Below the pieces are notes generated by a model. It saw only the letters and a program-made list of their open reading frames with translations. It was not told where the DNA came from and ran no database searches. The position numbers were made by a program, and so were the translations under genes. Positions 1 through 7,573 of a stretch of DNA of 64,000 nucleotides are shown here, piece by piece (position 1 is the stretch's first letter; the number at the start of each line of letters is the position of its first letter). The DNA is taken from NCBI RefSeq assembly GCF_003202435.1, contig NZ_QJHK01000001.1, positions 62,001 to 126,000 on the forward strand, written 5' to 3'. Origin of the DNA: Flavobacterium cheongpyeongense. GTDB lineage: Bacteria > Bacteroidota > Bacteroidia > Flavobacteriales > Flavobacteriaceae.

Positions 1-51
1 ATATACGGTATTGTTAAAACTTCTGAAAATTACTGAAGCTATATTATGGGT

Positions 52-744
52 TTAAATGATGGTTTTGAAAATTTTATCCCAAATTGTAAAGTAAAATCCA
101 TAATTACGGGATTCATTTTTATGATGATCGTTATGGAATTTTGTAGTCGAAATCCATTTTGTAAAATGGTTTTGATACCAGAAGTCAGGGAAAATGTCTT
201 TTTTCAGATGTCCCAATATTCCGTATGACAAATTTAAAACGAGATAAATAAGGATGCTTAAATAGTTAAACTTTAAAATCGTAATTAAAAGCAGCCAGAT
301 AAAACCAAACCCCAAAGTTTCTATAGGATGAAGTACATACAAACTATAGACATTGGTTTCAACATGAGTATGATGAAGCCGGTGAATAGGGTTGAACCAT
401 TTTAAGCGATGGACCAGAACATGAAAAAAGAACATGAAAAAGTCCATTAGTAAAACCAGTAAAAGGGTATCAAAAATGATAAGTTGTACTGATCCTGAAA
501 AATCTATTTTAACCATGCCTGTATTGTATAATTCAAAACCTGCAATAGTTATAAACGTATTGCAAATCAGAGTAGACAAAACCCATTTGTAATCAGTTCT
601 TTTCAGTAGTGTATTTTCAAGCTCAATTGCTTTTCCAATTAAAACCGAAATATAGACTAAAGCTAAGTTTTCAATTAAAAAGAAAAGAGAAAGATATAAC
701 AGATTTAATTCGGATAATTGATCGAGCCAACTTTCAAAAATCAT
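52..744 (-). CDS. Sterol desaturase / fatty acid hydroxylase family membrane protein
   Basis: This is a 230-residue integral membrane di-iron oxygenase-type protein. Three histidine clusters characteristic of the family are visible: HVLVH at 108-112, HRLHH at 121-125 and HNDHH at 204-208. They are set between hydrophobic helices at about 14-36, 57-72, 88-107 and 143-172. Family members hydroxylate or desaturate lipids such as sterols, carotenoids or fatty acids in the membrane; the substrate cannot be read from sequence. Its start codon overlaps the stop of the upstream sirtuin gene by 4 bases, so the two are probably co-transcribed and translationally coupled. Fold assignment is firm, substrate unknown. 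Confidence 0.88.
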   Translation of the reverse strand: MIFESWLDQLSELNLLYLSLFFLIENLALVYISVLIGKAIELENTLLKRTDYKWVLSTLICNTFITIAGFELYNTGMVKIDFSGSVQLIIFDTLLLVLLMDFFMFFFHVLVHRLKWFNPIHRLHHTHVETNVYSLYVLHPIETLGFGFIWLLLITILKFNYLSILIYLVLNLSYGILGHLKKDIFPDFWYQNHFTKWISTTKFHNDHHKNESRNYGFYFTIWDKIFKTII

Positions 745-1451
745 TTTTCTTTTTCTAAATTAGATAGCCTTTCTCTTAAATCTGCTACGCCCTCAGAAGC
801 AAATTTGGCAATCGTTTCTACTTTGTTTTGAATATTCGGAATGGCAATTGGTTTTGGATCAATATAAAAAACCGGCGTAATACTATAGGTATAACTTATC
901 AATCCTGCAGCAGGATAGACTTGTAATGAAGTACCGATTACGGCAAAATAATCTGCTTCTTCCACAATCTTGATGGCTTCTTCGAGAGCAGGTACTTCTT
1001 CGCCAAACCAAACAATATGTGGTCGCAGCTGATGTCCGTTTTCATCAAAATCTCCGGTGAACAAATCTTCAGTCCAATTTAAAATCAGGTTTTTGTTTTG
1101 AACACTTCTTACTTTTAGCAATTCACCATGCAGATGCAGGACTTTTGTACTTCCGGCGCGTTCGTGCAAATCATCCACATTCTGTGTAATAATATGTACA
1201 TCGAAATCTTTTTCTAATTCGGCTAAAATTTTGTGACCTAAATTGGGTTCAACTTCTTTAAGCTGTTGGCGCCTTTTGTTGTAAAAATCCAAAACCAGTT
1301 CCTGATTTTTACGCCAGCCTTCGGGAGTTGCAACTTCCATAACATCATGACCTTCCCATAAACCATCGCTGTCACGAAAAGTTTTAATACCGCTTTCGGC
1401 ACTAATGCCTGCTCCGGTCAGGACTACTAATTTCCTTTTTATTTTTTGCAT
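741..1451 (-). CDS. cobB: NAD-dependent protein deacylase, Sir2 family (zinc-less type)
   Basis: This 236-residue sirtuin removes acyl groups from protein lysines using NAD. Visible motifs are GAGIS (13-17), QNVD (90-93), the catalytic histidine of HLHGE (H108) and GTSLQVYP near residue 172. Y57 and R60 lie in the FYNKR context, the Tyr/Arg pair that in class III sirtuins recognises succinyl or malonyl groups. The segment after the catalytic histidine, where most sirtuins carry four zinc-binding cysteines, has none and is short. It heads a two-gene unit with the desaturase, and its own start lies just downstream of the BNR protein gene's stop. The gene symbol is by homology only. Confidence 0.9.
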   Translation of the reverse strand: MQKIKRKLVVLTGAGISAESGIKTFRDSDGLWEGHDVMEVATPEGWRKNQELVLDFYNKRRQQLKEVEPNLGHKILAELEKDFDVHIITQNVDDLHERAGSTKVLHLHGELLKVRSVQNKNLILNWTEDLFTGDFDENGHQLRPHIVWFGEEVPALEEAIKIVEEADYFAVIGTSLQVYPAAGLISYTYSITPVFYIDPKPIAIPNIQNKVETIAKFASEGVADLRERLSNLEKEK

Positions 1452-1457
1452 TCTAAA

Positions 1458-2768
1458 TTATTTTGGTAATTGATTTACTTCTAATACCCGCACCATTGTT
1501 GGTTCTGATTTTGCGAGACCTTCGCCATCAACCTGATTTACATTTTGAAGAAAGATATGAAGTTTTTTTTGCTTTTCCCAAAGCGAAATATCATAATTGG
1601 GTTCCCATTCGCCTATTGAGGTTGTGGTTAAATCGGTTACTTTCCAATTGCTTTTCGTATCTAAATTTGTGTAAGCCATTGAGACGCTGTTTTCTCTTTC
1701 ACTGTCTCTGAAAAGCAGGTACAAATAACGATTGTTTTCTTGTTCTTTAATCAACACATCCGGTCTGGAAATCGGAATTTTTTTGGTACCTCCGCCACCA
1801 AGAGAGAAAGGTGCTTTTCTGAAAGCCGTATTTGTTTTTTTCCAGACACCGTTTTCTAAGTAAACAATCTGAAATTGTGGAATATCATTTTCACTCCAGT
1901 AGCTCGCTATATATGGATTTCCTTTATCGTCTGTTGTCATTGATGTTTGGTTGATTAAACCCGATTTTTGCGGAATCTTCCAGGCGTATTCTGCGAAAGC
2001 TGCTGTTATGGGCAAAGTATATTTTTCTCCATTTGATTTTTCCCAGCTTAAACCGCCATCATCAGAACGGGCATAGCATATATCATGATTGGTAGAAACA
2101 TCCCAGCTTTCTCTCCATACCCAGGAAAGATGAATTACACCATTTTTATCAACTTTGGCTTGCCAGTAGGCACTTCTTTGATCTTCGCCATTTAATAAAT
2201 TGCTTTGCAACTGAGACCATTTTTTGTCTTTTGTACTATAAGAATTGATAATCATATTGCCTCTTCCGGAAGAGCCTGAGCGATAAAAAAACAATAAGTT
2301 TCCGTTTGGCAGATTGTAAAATTCAGGATAAGTTACTTTATATTCAGCAATTCCGGTCATGGAGTCTTCGTTGCCTAAATCTAAACTTAATGGAGATTTG
2401 CTTTTTGCGTATCGGAGTTTGGTATCATGATGATCCCAGCTTACATGTAAATAACCATCGCCATCTACAGCAATGCTAATACTGTTGTGGGCATCTTTTA
2501 CATTTCCTGAGTAAGGTGTTTTTACGATGTCCCAATGGGGAGTTTTTAACTTTCGTTTGCCTAAAACCAGGGAGCCACCGGCATCATAGTAGGCTATAAA
2601 TTGAATGTCTTTAAAAGTGGTTAAAGCGTTTTTTCTAAATTTAACGGTATTAACAGAATTATTGCTCCATCCGGGGCTAACAGGGATTTCGATATTCTGT
2701 TTTGTTGCACAGCTAATCAATATTAACGAAAAGGCACAAAAAAAGCTTTTGTAAAAATGTTTCTGCAT
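1458..2768 (-). CDS. BNR-repeat (BNR-4 type) beta-propeller lipoprotein
   Basis: I place the start at the ATG at 2768 (436 residues) rather than the further upstream codon at 2840. The protein then opens with a lipoprotein signal, FSLILISCATK, with the lipobox cysteine near residue 20. The mature part has Asp-box-like propeller motifs such as DGDGYLHVSWDHHD and GDQRSAYWQ-type blades, typical of the BNR-4 family. That family is found in Bacteroidota polysaccharide-degrading or sialidase-like proteins and in ulvan-lyase-like folds. No clear sialidase active site can be confirmed by eye, so an enzymatic or glycan-binding role is inference. It lies just upstream of the sirtuin gene on the same strand. 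Confidence 0.7.
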   Translation of the reverse strand: MQKHFYKSFFCAFSLILISCATKQNIEIPVSPGWSNNSVNTVKFRKNALTTFKDIQFIAYYDAGGSLVLGKRKLKTPHWDIVKTPYSGNVKDAHNSISIAVDGDGYLHVSWDHHDTKLRYAKSKSPLSLDLGNEDSMTGIAEYKVTYPEFYNLPNGNLLFFYRSGSSGRGNMIINSYSTKDKKWSQLQSNLLNGEDQRSAYWQAKVDKNGVIHLSWVWRESWDVSTNHDICYARSDDGGLSWEKSNGEKYTLPITAAFAEYAWKIPQKSGLINQTSMTTDDKGNPYIASYWSENDIPQFQIVYLENGVWKKTNTAFRKAPFSLGGGGTKKIPISRPDVLIKEQENNRYLYLLFRDSERENSVSMAYTNLDTKSNWKVTDLTTTSIGEWEPNYDISLWEKQKKLHIFLQNVNQVDGEGLAKSEPTMVRVLEVNQLPK

Positions 2769-2969
2769 TAAGATTTTTTTTATGAAGAAGTTAGTAAAAG
2801 TAAAAATAACCGATTTTAGGAATAATACTAATTGAACCATACCAGTTTTTAGTTTTGTAAAGTTTGTTGTTTTTTTTCCGTAAGATTATTTATTATGTCT
2901 ATTCATTTATGGCAAATAACAAAAAGTTCAAGTAAATACTTATTTTAGCAATCTTAAATTACGATAAAA

Positions 2970-3605
2970 TTGACGGAAGAACTACAAATAAAAATTAAAA
3001 GAAGCTTTTTAGATAATTATAAAAGAAATTTACATCTCCATCCTGATTTTATTAGCTTTGAAGAGAACGATTCTGCTAGAAACAGTATTACCTCTTTTAC
3101 AACAAATGAAATTAAAGAGTTTCGATACGGTGTGGTTTTGTATCAATATGATATTGTTTTTGGACGCGAATTTCAACTTTATATTAGAAATTTCGATAAT
3201 GAAATATTGAAGATTAATTTTAAAAGTTATTTCGGAATAAAAAAACATGAATATCATGAACTCTACGCTAAAATAATTAACACGCTTTGGAATTTATATT
3301 TTAAACAAAAAGTTCATGCGTTTATTAAAGATTTTGAAGAAGGAAAATCTTTTTATATTGGAGATGTGAATGTTAATTCTGAAGGTGTAGTTATTTCAAT
3401 TTCTAAACTTTTAAAACAAGAGAAAAAATTAATCCTTTGGAATGATGTTGGAATTAAAAAATATACGACATATATTTCCATTTATTCGTTGGAAAACTCG
3501 TTAGATTTTAATCGTGGTTATTCATATAAAGAGGATTGGAATACTTTTGTTTTATGGAATGTGATTGAAAATATTATTGCCAATAAAAATATTAATAATG
3601 ATTGA
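2970..3605 (+). CDS. Hypothetical protein, TTG start
   Basis: This 211-residue soluble protein has no family I recognise. It is rich in Lys, Ile and aromatic residues, has no signal peptide and no membrane segment. The alternating beta pattern in the first 110 residues followed by a helix could be PH-like, but that is a guess. The reading frame contains no internal methionine, so the TTG at 2970 is the only plausible start. Its last codons overlap the start of the SpoU methyltransferase gene by 8 bases, which makes it real and probably coupled to that gene. Confidence 0.6.
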   Translation: MTEELQIKIKRSFLDNYKRNLHLHPDFISFEENDSARNSITSFTTNEIKEFRYGVVLYQYDIVFGREFQLYIRNFDNEILKINFKSYFGIKKHEYHELYAKIINTLWNLYFKQKVHAFIKDFEEGKSFYIGDVNVNSEGVVISISKLLKQEKKLILWNDVGIKKYTTYISIYSLENSLDFNRGYSYKEDWNTFVLWNVIENIIANKNINND

Positions 3606-4254
3606 TTTAGATTACCTCGCTTTTCTTGAAAATATATTAACAGACAACCGCAAAGAGAGATTTTTGAATGTTCTGGCGAATCGTACCAAACATTTTACGA
3701 TTGCCGTTGAAGATGTTTTTCAGATGCATAATACGAGTGCCGTAATGAGAAGCTGTGAGGTTTTTGGAATTCAGGAGCTGAATGTGATTGAGCAGCGTTA
3801 CGGAAAAAAGATCGATAAGGAAATTGCCATGGGTGCTCAAAAATGGGTTGATATCAATCAATTTGATTCGGTTGCTACTTGTATTTCGACTTTAAAAAAT
3901 CAGGGGTATCAAATTATTGCGACAACGCCTCATGAAAATGATTGTCTGTTGGAAGATTTTGATATTACAAGACCAAGTGCTTTGTTTTTTGGAACAGAAA
4001 GGGATGGATTATCTGAAGAAATTCTGCAAAAAGCAGATGGTTTTCTTAAAATTCCGATGGTTGGTTTTACCGAAAGTCTGAATATTTCGGTTTCGGCAGC
4101 GATCATCATTCAGAATTTAACCAACAGATTACGAAATTCAGATATTAATTGGCAATTGTCTGAAGAAGAAATTCTGGAAAAACGTTTGTCCTGGGCGAGA
4201 AATTCGATTAAAGATATTAAACGGATTGAAGCACGCTATTATGAGGAGCATTAG
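3598..4254 (+). CDS. trmH: TrmH/SpoU family RNA 2'-O-methyltransferase
   Basis: I choose the ATG at 3598, giving 218 residues that begin MIDLDYLAFLENIL. An upstream in-frame codon at 3565 would add a hydrophobic tail lying inside the previous gene. The three SPOUT motifs are present: NTSAVMRSCEVFG, LFFGTERDGLS and IPMVGFTESLNISVSAA. These form the knotted SAM-binding site. The N-terminal sequence resembles TrmH, which methylates G18 of tRNA, but a related rRNA or tRNA target cannot be excluded. The 3' end overlaps the convergent LVIVD lipoprotein gene by 4 bases. Confidence 0.85.
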   Translation: MIDLDYLAFLENILTDNRKERFLNVLANRTKHFTIAVEDVFQMHNTSAVMRSCEVFGIQELNVIEQRYGKKIDKEIAMGAQKWVDINQFDSVATCISTLKNQGYQIIATTPHENDCLLEDFDITRPSALFFGTERDGLSEEILQKADGFLKIPMVGFTESLNISVSAAIIIQNLTNRLRNSDINWQLSEEEILEKRLSWARNSIKDIKRIEARYYEEH

Positions 4255-4979
4255 AAATGTATTTCGCTTAGTAATTTTACATCTTTTATGTTGTTGGAGT
4301 TTAATTCGTAATGATAAATTCCGTTATTGCCAATTGCAAATAGAGTATTATTTCTAATTATTACATCAAAACATTCTTTGTCTATCGAATGAACCAATAC
4401 GGGTTCAGCAGGATTTTGAATATTAAATATTTTTATGACGTCGTCGCAAACCAATAAATAATCGGTATTAAAAAAGCCAATTCCTTTAGGGTGAGCTAAT
4501 GTTCTGCTATGTATTAATTTTGGATTTTTAAGGTCTTTTGTGTCATAGACCTGTAAGACATTAATATTGTTTCCACAAAAAGTATTTGAATTAAGAGTTA
4601 CAAAAGAATGAGTGTTGTTGGCTATTACCGGGTCGCAGGCAGTAAAATGCTGGACAGCTGATAATTTAGTAGGGTTCTCAGGATTTTTGATAGAATAAAT
4701 AAACATTCCATTTCTGGATCCAACATATAGATTTTCACCATAAGAAAATAAGGTTTCAATATTAAAACCTATTGGAATTTCGTTAACTTTTACCGGTTTC
4801 TCTTTGTCGATTAAAGAAAAAACATTTAGTTTCATTTCATCCACACTATAAAGATAATTTCCTTTTATAGCAAAGACGGCAAGAGAACCACCCTGACCAA
4901 TTTCTCCGCTTCCTGATGAATCCGAATCGGAGCAACCAATTAAAAATAAAATAGTTAATACAGATATAATTTTTCTCAT
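4251..4979 (-). CDS. LVIVD-repeat lipoprotein
   Basis: This 242-residue protein carries a lipoprotein signal (TILFLIGCSDSDSSG, cysteine at 16) and repeated beta-propeller units of the LVIVD type, such as PTKLSAVQHF, NPKLIHSRTLAHPKG and IFNIQNPAEPVLVHSID. The repeats form a propeller, presumably on the envelope surface; no enzymatic residues are evident. It is a tandem paralogue of the gene at 5089-5577, separated by about 110 bases, suggesting local duplication and divergence. Function unknown. Confidence 0.72.
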   Translation of the reverse strand: MRKIISVLTILFLIGCSDSDSSGSGEIGQGGSLAVFAIKGNYLYSVDEMKLNVFSLIDKEKPVKVNEIPIGFNIETLFSYGENLYVGSRNGMFIYSIKNPENPTKLSAVQHFTACDPVIANNTHSFVTLNSNTFCGNNINVLQVYDTKDLKNPKLIHSRTLAHPKGIGFFNTDYLLVCDDVIKIFNIQNPAEPVLVHSIDKECFDVIIRNNTLFAIGNNGIYHYELNSNNIKDVKLLSEIHF

Positions 4980-5088
4980 TTTAAGTACTGGTTTAAAAAT
5001 TAGCTATTTTGAATTTCAAAATAGAGGAGTGATAATAAATATGTAATGAATTGCTTAAAGATAGCTTAGAATAAATCTTGAAAATCTA

Positions 5089-5577
5089 TTATTTAACTTT
5101 CCAGTCAATTATGATTTCATTTTCTTTATGATTACCTGAAAAACCATTTGGTGATTTTTTTTGCGGAAAGACATTTTTGTTCCTGTTTGTGATTTTAATT
5201 TTTTTTGTAGTAGCATTGTAGGTTAGCGCTACTAGATCTACAGCCTGATTGATGTAAATAATATCATCAATAATAGCCAGATCTGTTGCTCCTGGTACTT
5301 TTATAAATTGTAAAGGAACCGGATTTTTAGGATCTGAATAATCGTAAACATGAAATCCTTTATTTACATCATTAATAAACATTAAATCACCTTTTATATA
5401 AATTTTACCAGACTTTGTAATAGTTTGGGCATTCTCTAATACAATCGATTTTTCAAAAACGCTTCTTTGAACTAATACCGGTTTGTATTGATTCTCTTCC
5501 AAAGTTTCATTGTTTTCAAGACGTAAACAAGAAATAACACTGCAGGCAATTAATAGTAGAAGTAATGTTTTTTTCAT
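5089..5577 (-). CDS. Short LVIVD-repeat lipoprotein
   Basis: This 162-residue lipoprotein has the signal LLLLIACSVISC with the lipidated cysteine at about residue 17. It has one to two LVIVD-like units (HVYDYSDPKNPVPLQFI) followed by a Lys-rich C-terminus. It is much shorter than typical LVIVD proteins, which form full propellers, and may be a reduced paralogue of its neighbour at 4251-4979. No frameshift is visible at either end, so I treat it as intact. Confidence 0.6.
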   Translation of the reverse strand: MKKTLLLLLIACSVISCLRLENNETLEENQYKPVLVQRSVFEKSIVLENAQTITKSGKIYIKGDLMFINDVNKGFHVYDYSDPKNPVPLQFIKVPGATDLAIIDDIIYINQAVDLVALTYNATTKKIKITNRNKNVFPQKKSPNGFSGNHKENEIIIDWKVK

Positions 5578-5884
5578 GTGAATTATTTTAATAAAGATAA
5601 TTAAAATGAATGGCTATCCATACATTTTAATTTTTATTAATGTTTTTTTAATGTTGATAATCAAATAGTAAAAATCAAAATAATTCGATTTTGTTCGTGG
5701 CTTTGAGATATAAAAAGTTCGATTATAAAAAAAGTTTATTTTTTTTTAATAAAAACACCTGCAACTTTTTTTAAATCACAGGTGTTTGTGTTTTTATCAT
5801 CTTAAATTTTCAACTTTGATATTGAAAAACTTAGTCGAAAATAGGTAAAACAGAAAGAAACTTTTACGACTAGATTAAATGTTT
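5578..5884. other. Intergenic region between the LVIVD and PepSY genes
   Basis: This is an AT-rich stretch of about 300 bases. It holds the promoter region of the short LVIVD gene, which I cannot resolve to boxes, and a clear hairpin at 5753-5787. I see no additional coding region. Confidence 0.5.
5753..5792 (-). terminator. Rho-independent terminator after the PepSY gene
   Basis: AAACACCTG at 5753-5761 pairs with CAGGTGTTT at 5779-5787 around a 17-base loop. Read on the minus strand the stem is followed by a T-rich run. It lies downstream of the minus-strand PepSY gene and could work in both directions. Confidence 0.65.
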
Positions 5885-7480
5885 TTACTTTTTCAAAAAC
5901 AAAATAAATCCAAGAACGCTAACAATCAAAATAGTCAATGTAGCCAAAACCATTGTAAGATCCCGAATGTTTTTTCCTGCCCAATCCATGAATAAAAATT
6001 TGTGGAGGATGGCAAAAGAATACCCTTCAACTTTGTCTGCATTTTTGACAATAGCTGCCAGTCTTGAAGTCGAAGTTTCGATGAAATATGTTGTTTTTTC
6101 AGGAGTGTCATAGGCTAGTTTTACAACAGGCAGTCTTTTGTTGACAAAACCATATTCCCTGCTCTCAAAATCAGTTATGACTTTTGATTCTAATAATTTT
6201 GCATTTTCTAATGAAGTTTCAGGCTCTTCTGAACTTTCGGCCATTTCGCAACAAGCGGCCTTTGGAGCTCCGTCTGTAAAATAATAGGCTAAAAATTCGG
6301 CATATTTAAAGTCAATGTTGGGTGTGATTTTATTTGTCGTTGCATTGACGTAAACTACTTCTGATTTTTTGTCGTCTTTTTTATTCCATTTTGAATTGGA
6401 ATCAGCTTTTGGTTTCTTGAATTTTCCTTGTTCCAATAATTGACAACGGAAATAGGTTGTGTCATTTAAAGTAATAAGACTTGCATTTTGAAAACGACTC
6501 CAGTCTAAATTCAGGGTATTATTGGCAACAGGAATTTCTTTAGTTTCAAAAGTGGGTTCATAAACCATTTGGGATAACGTATAAGGAACCCATTTTGTGG
6601 TAGCATGATATCCACCGCTAAAAGCAAATGTTAATGTAAAAAGAGCAACCCAGATCCCAATTTGGCGATGGTATTTTCTAAGCCCTTTTTTAGGAGTTAA
6701 ACTATCCGTTTTTTTGAATTGTTTCCAAAGTAAACCATAAATCAGAAGACCGCTCAGGGCAGAAAATCCAATTATGGACAGGAGTAAGATCATGGTAATA
6801 ATACGGATGCTGTTGTTGGAAATAGCATCTATAAATGACCAGTTATGAAATACATCAAAAAACCAAATGAACCATTGTCTGGAAGCCGGATTGAAAGTAG
6901 CCAGTTTGCCTGATGAGGTTTCTACGTAAACTTCCATCGTATCCGGGCGGTCAAAAGTGAATTTGTAAACAGGTAAATAACGGTTTACATATTTATATTG
7001 AGAAGTGAATTCGGTTACGATTTCGCTCTTTTTAACAGTGCTTTTTTGATCATCCAGAAAATATCTTGAAAGCCATTCGGCATATTTTTGATCTCCATTT
7101 TCGATTTTTTTTGCATTTGAAGTATCAAAATACAGTAAATCACCGGAAATCATTTTTACCTGATAATAAGTGCTGTTGTTGAATTGAACGATCCGGAAAT
7201 TTTTGAAATCCTTGATAAAATTTTGCTTCAGTACTTCCTGAATAGAAAATTTCAGTTGATTTTTAGGAATGATTTGCTGTTCGATTTTATCATGTGCGAT
7301 TTCGGGTTTGAAAAAATGCGCCATAAACGGATGCATCAAACCGGATAATGTCCAGAAGATAACAGGGATAATGGTGATTAAACCAATTACACGATGCCAT
7401 TGGTACATGTGCTGTTTGATTTTTTTTATGAATTTCGAATCTTTCTTTTTAGATTTTTTGGCTGTTATTTCTTTGTTCAT
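5885..7480 (-). CDS. PepSY-associated membrane protein, putative metal/siderophore reductase
   Basis: This 531-residue inner-membrane protein has two PepSY_TM halves. Membrane segments are at about 27-50, 215-255, 275-292 and 500-529. Histidines are placed as usual for haem or metal binding in the family: HRVIG and HPF near helix 1, FHNW before helix 2, HRQIG and HATT around helix 3, and HKFLFMDW before the last helix. A CCEM cluster near residue 410 is an extra soluble Cys feature. Family members next to TonB receptors are thought to reduce ferric siderophores, or act on other metals, after uptake. It follows the receptor gene on the same strand, separated by a palindromic repeat element. 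Confidence 0.8.
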   Translation of the reverse strand: MNKEITAKKSKKKDSKFIKKIKQHMYQWHRVIGLITIIPVIFWTLSGLMHPFMAHFFKPEIAHDKIEQQIIPKNQLKFSIQEVLKQNFIKDFKNFRIVQFNNSTYYQVKMISGDLLYFDTSNAKKIENGDQKYAEWLSRYFLDDQKSTVKKSEIVTEFTSQYKYVNRYLPVYKFTFDRPDTMEVYVETSSGKLATFNPASRQWFIWFFDVFHNWSFIDAISNNSIRIITMILLLSIIGFSALSGLLIYGLLWKQFKKTDSLTPKKGLRKYHRQIGIWVALFTLTFAFSGGYHATTKWVPYTLSQMVYEPTFETKEIPVANNTLNLDWSRFQNASLITLNDTTYFRCQLLEQGKFKKPKADSNSKWNKKDDKKSEVVYVNATTNKITPNIDFKYAEFLAYYFTDGAPKAACCEMAESSEEPETSLENAKLLESKVITDFESREYGFVNKRLPVVKLAYDTPEKTTYFIETSTSRLAAIVKNADKVEGYSFAILHKFLFMDWAGKNIRDLTMVLATLTILIVSVLGFILFLKK

Positions 7481-7493
7481 TGTTCCGTTTTTT

Positions 7494-7567
7494 AGCCCCG
7501 ATCGAAGCGATATCCTTTTGTGGCGGGGTTCGCCACAAAAGATATAGCGTAGAGCGGGATTAGCTTC
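7494..7567. repeat. REP-like palindromic intergenic element
   Basis: A 74-base imperfect palindrome begins AGCCCCGAT and ends GCGGGATTAGCT. Its core is a perfect 11-bp stem, CTTTTGTGGCG (7515-7525) against CGCCACAAAAG (7531-7541), with a 5-base loop. It sits between the TonB receptor stop and the PepSY start. The architecture resembles dispersed REP/BIME-type elements of Flavobacterium genomes; that assignment is from memory. It could also reduce read-through or stabilise the upstream mRNA. Confidence 0.65.
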
Positions 7568-7573
7568 TAATAC

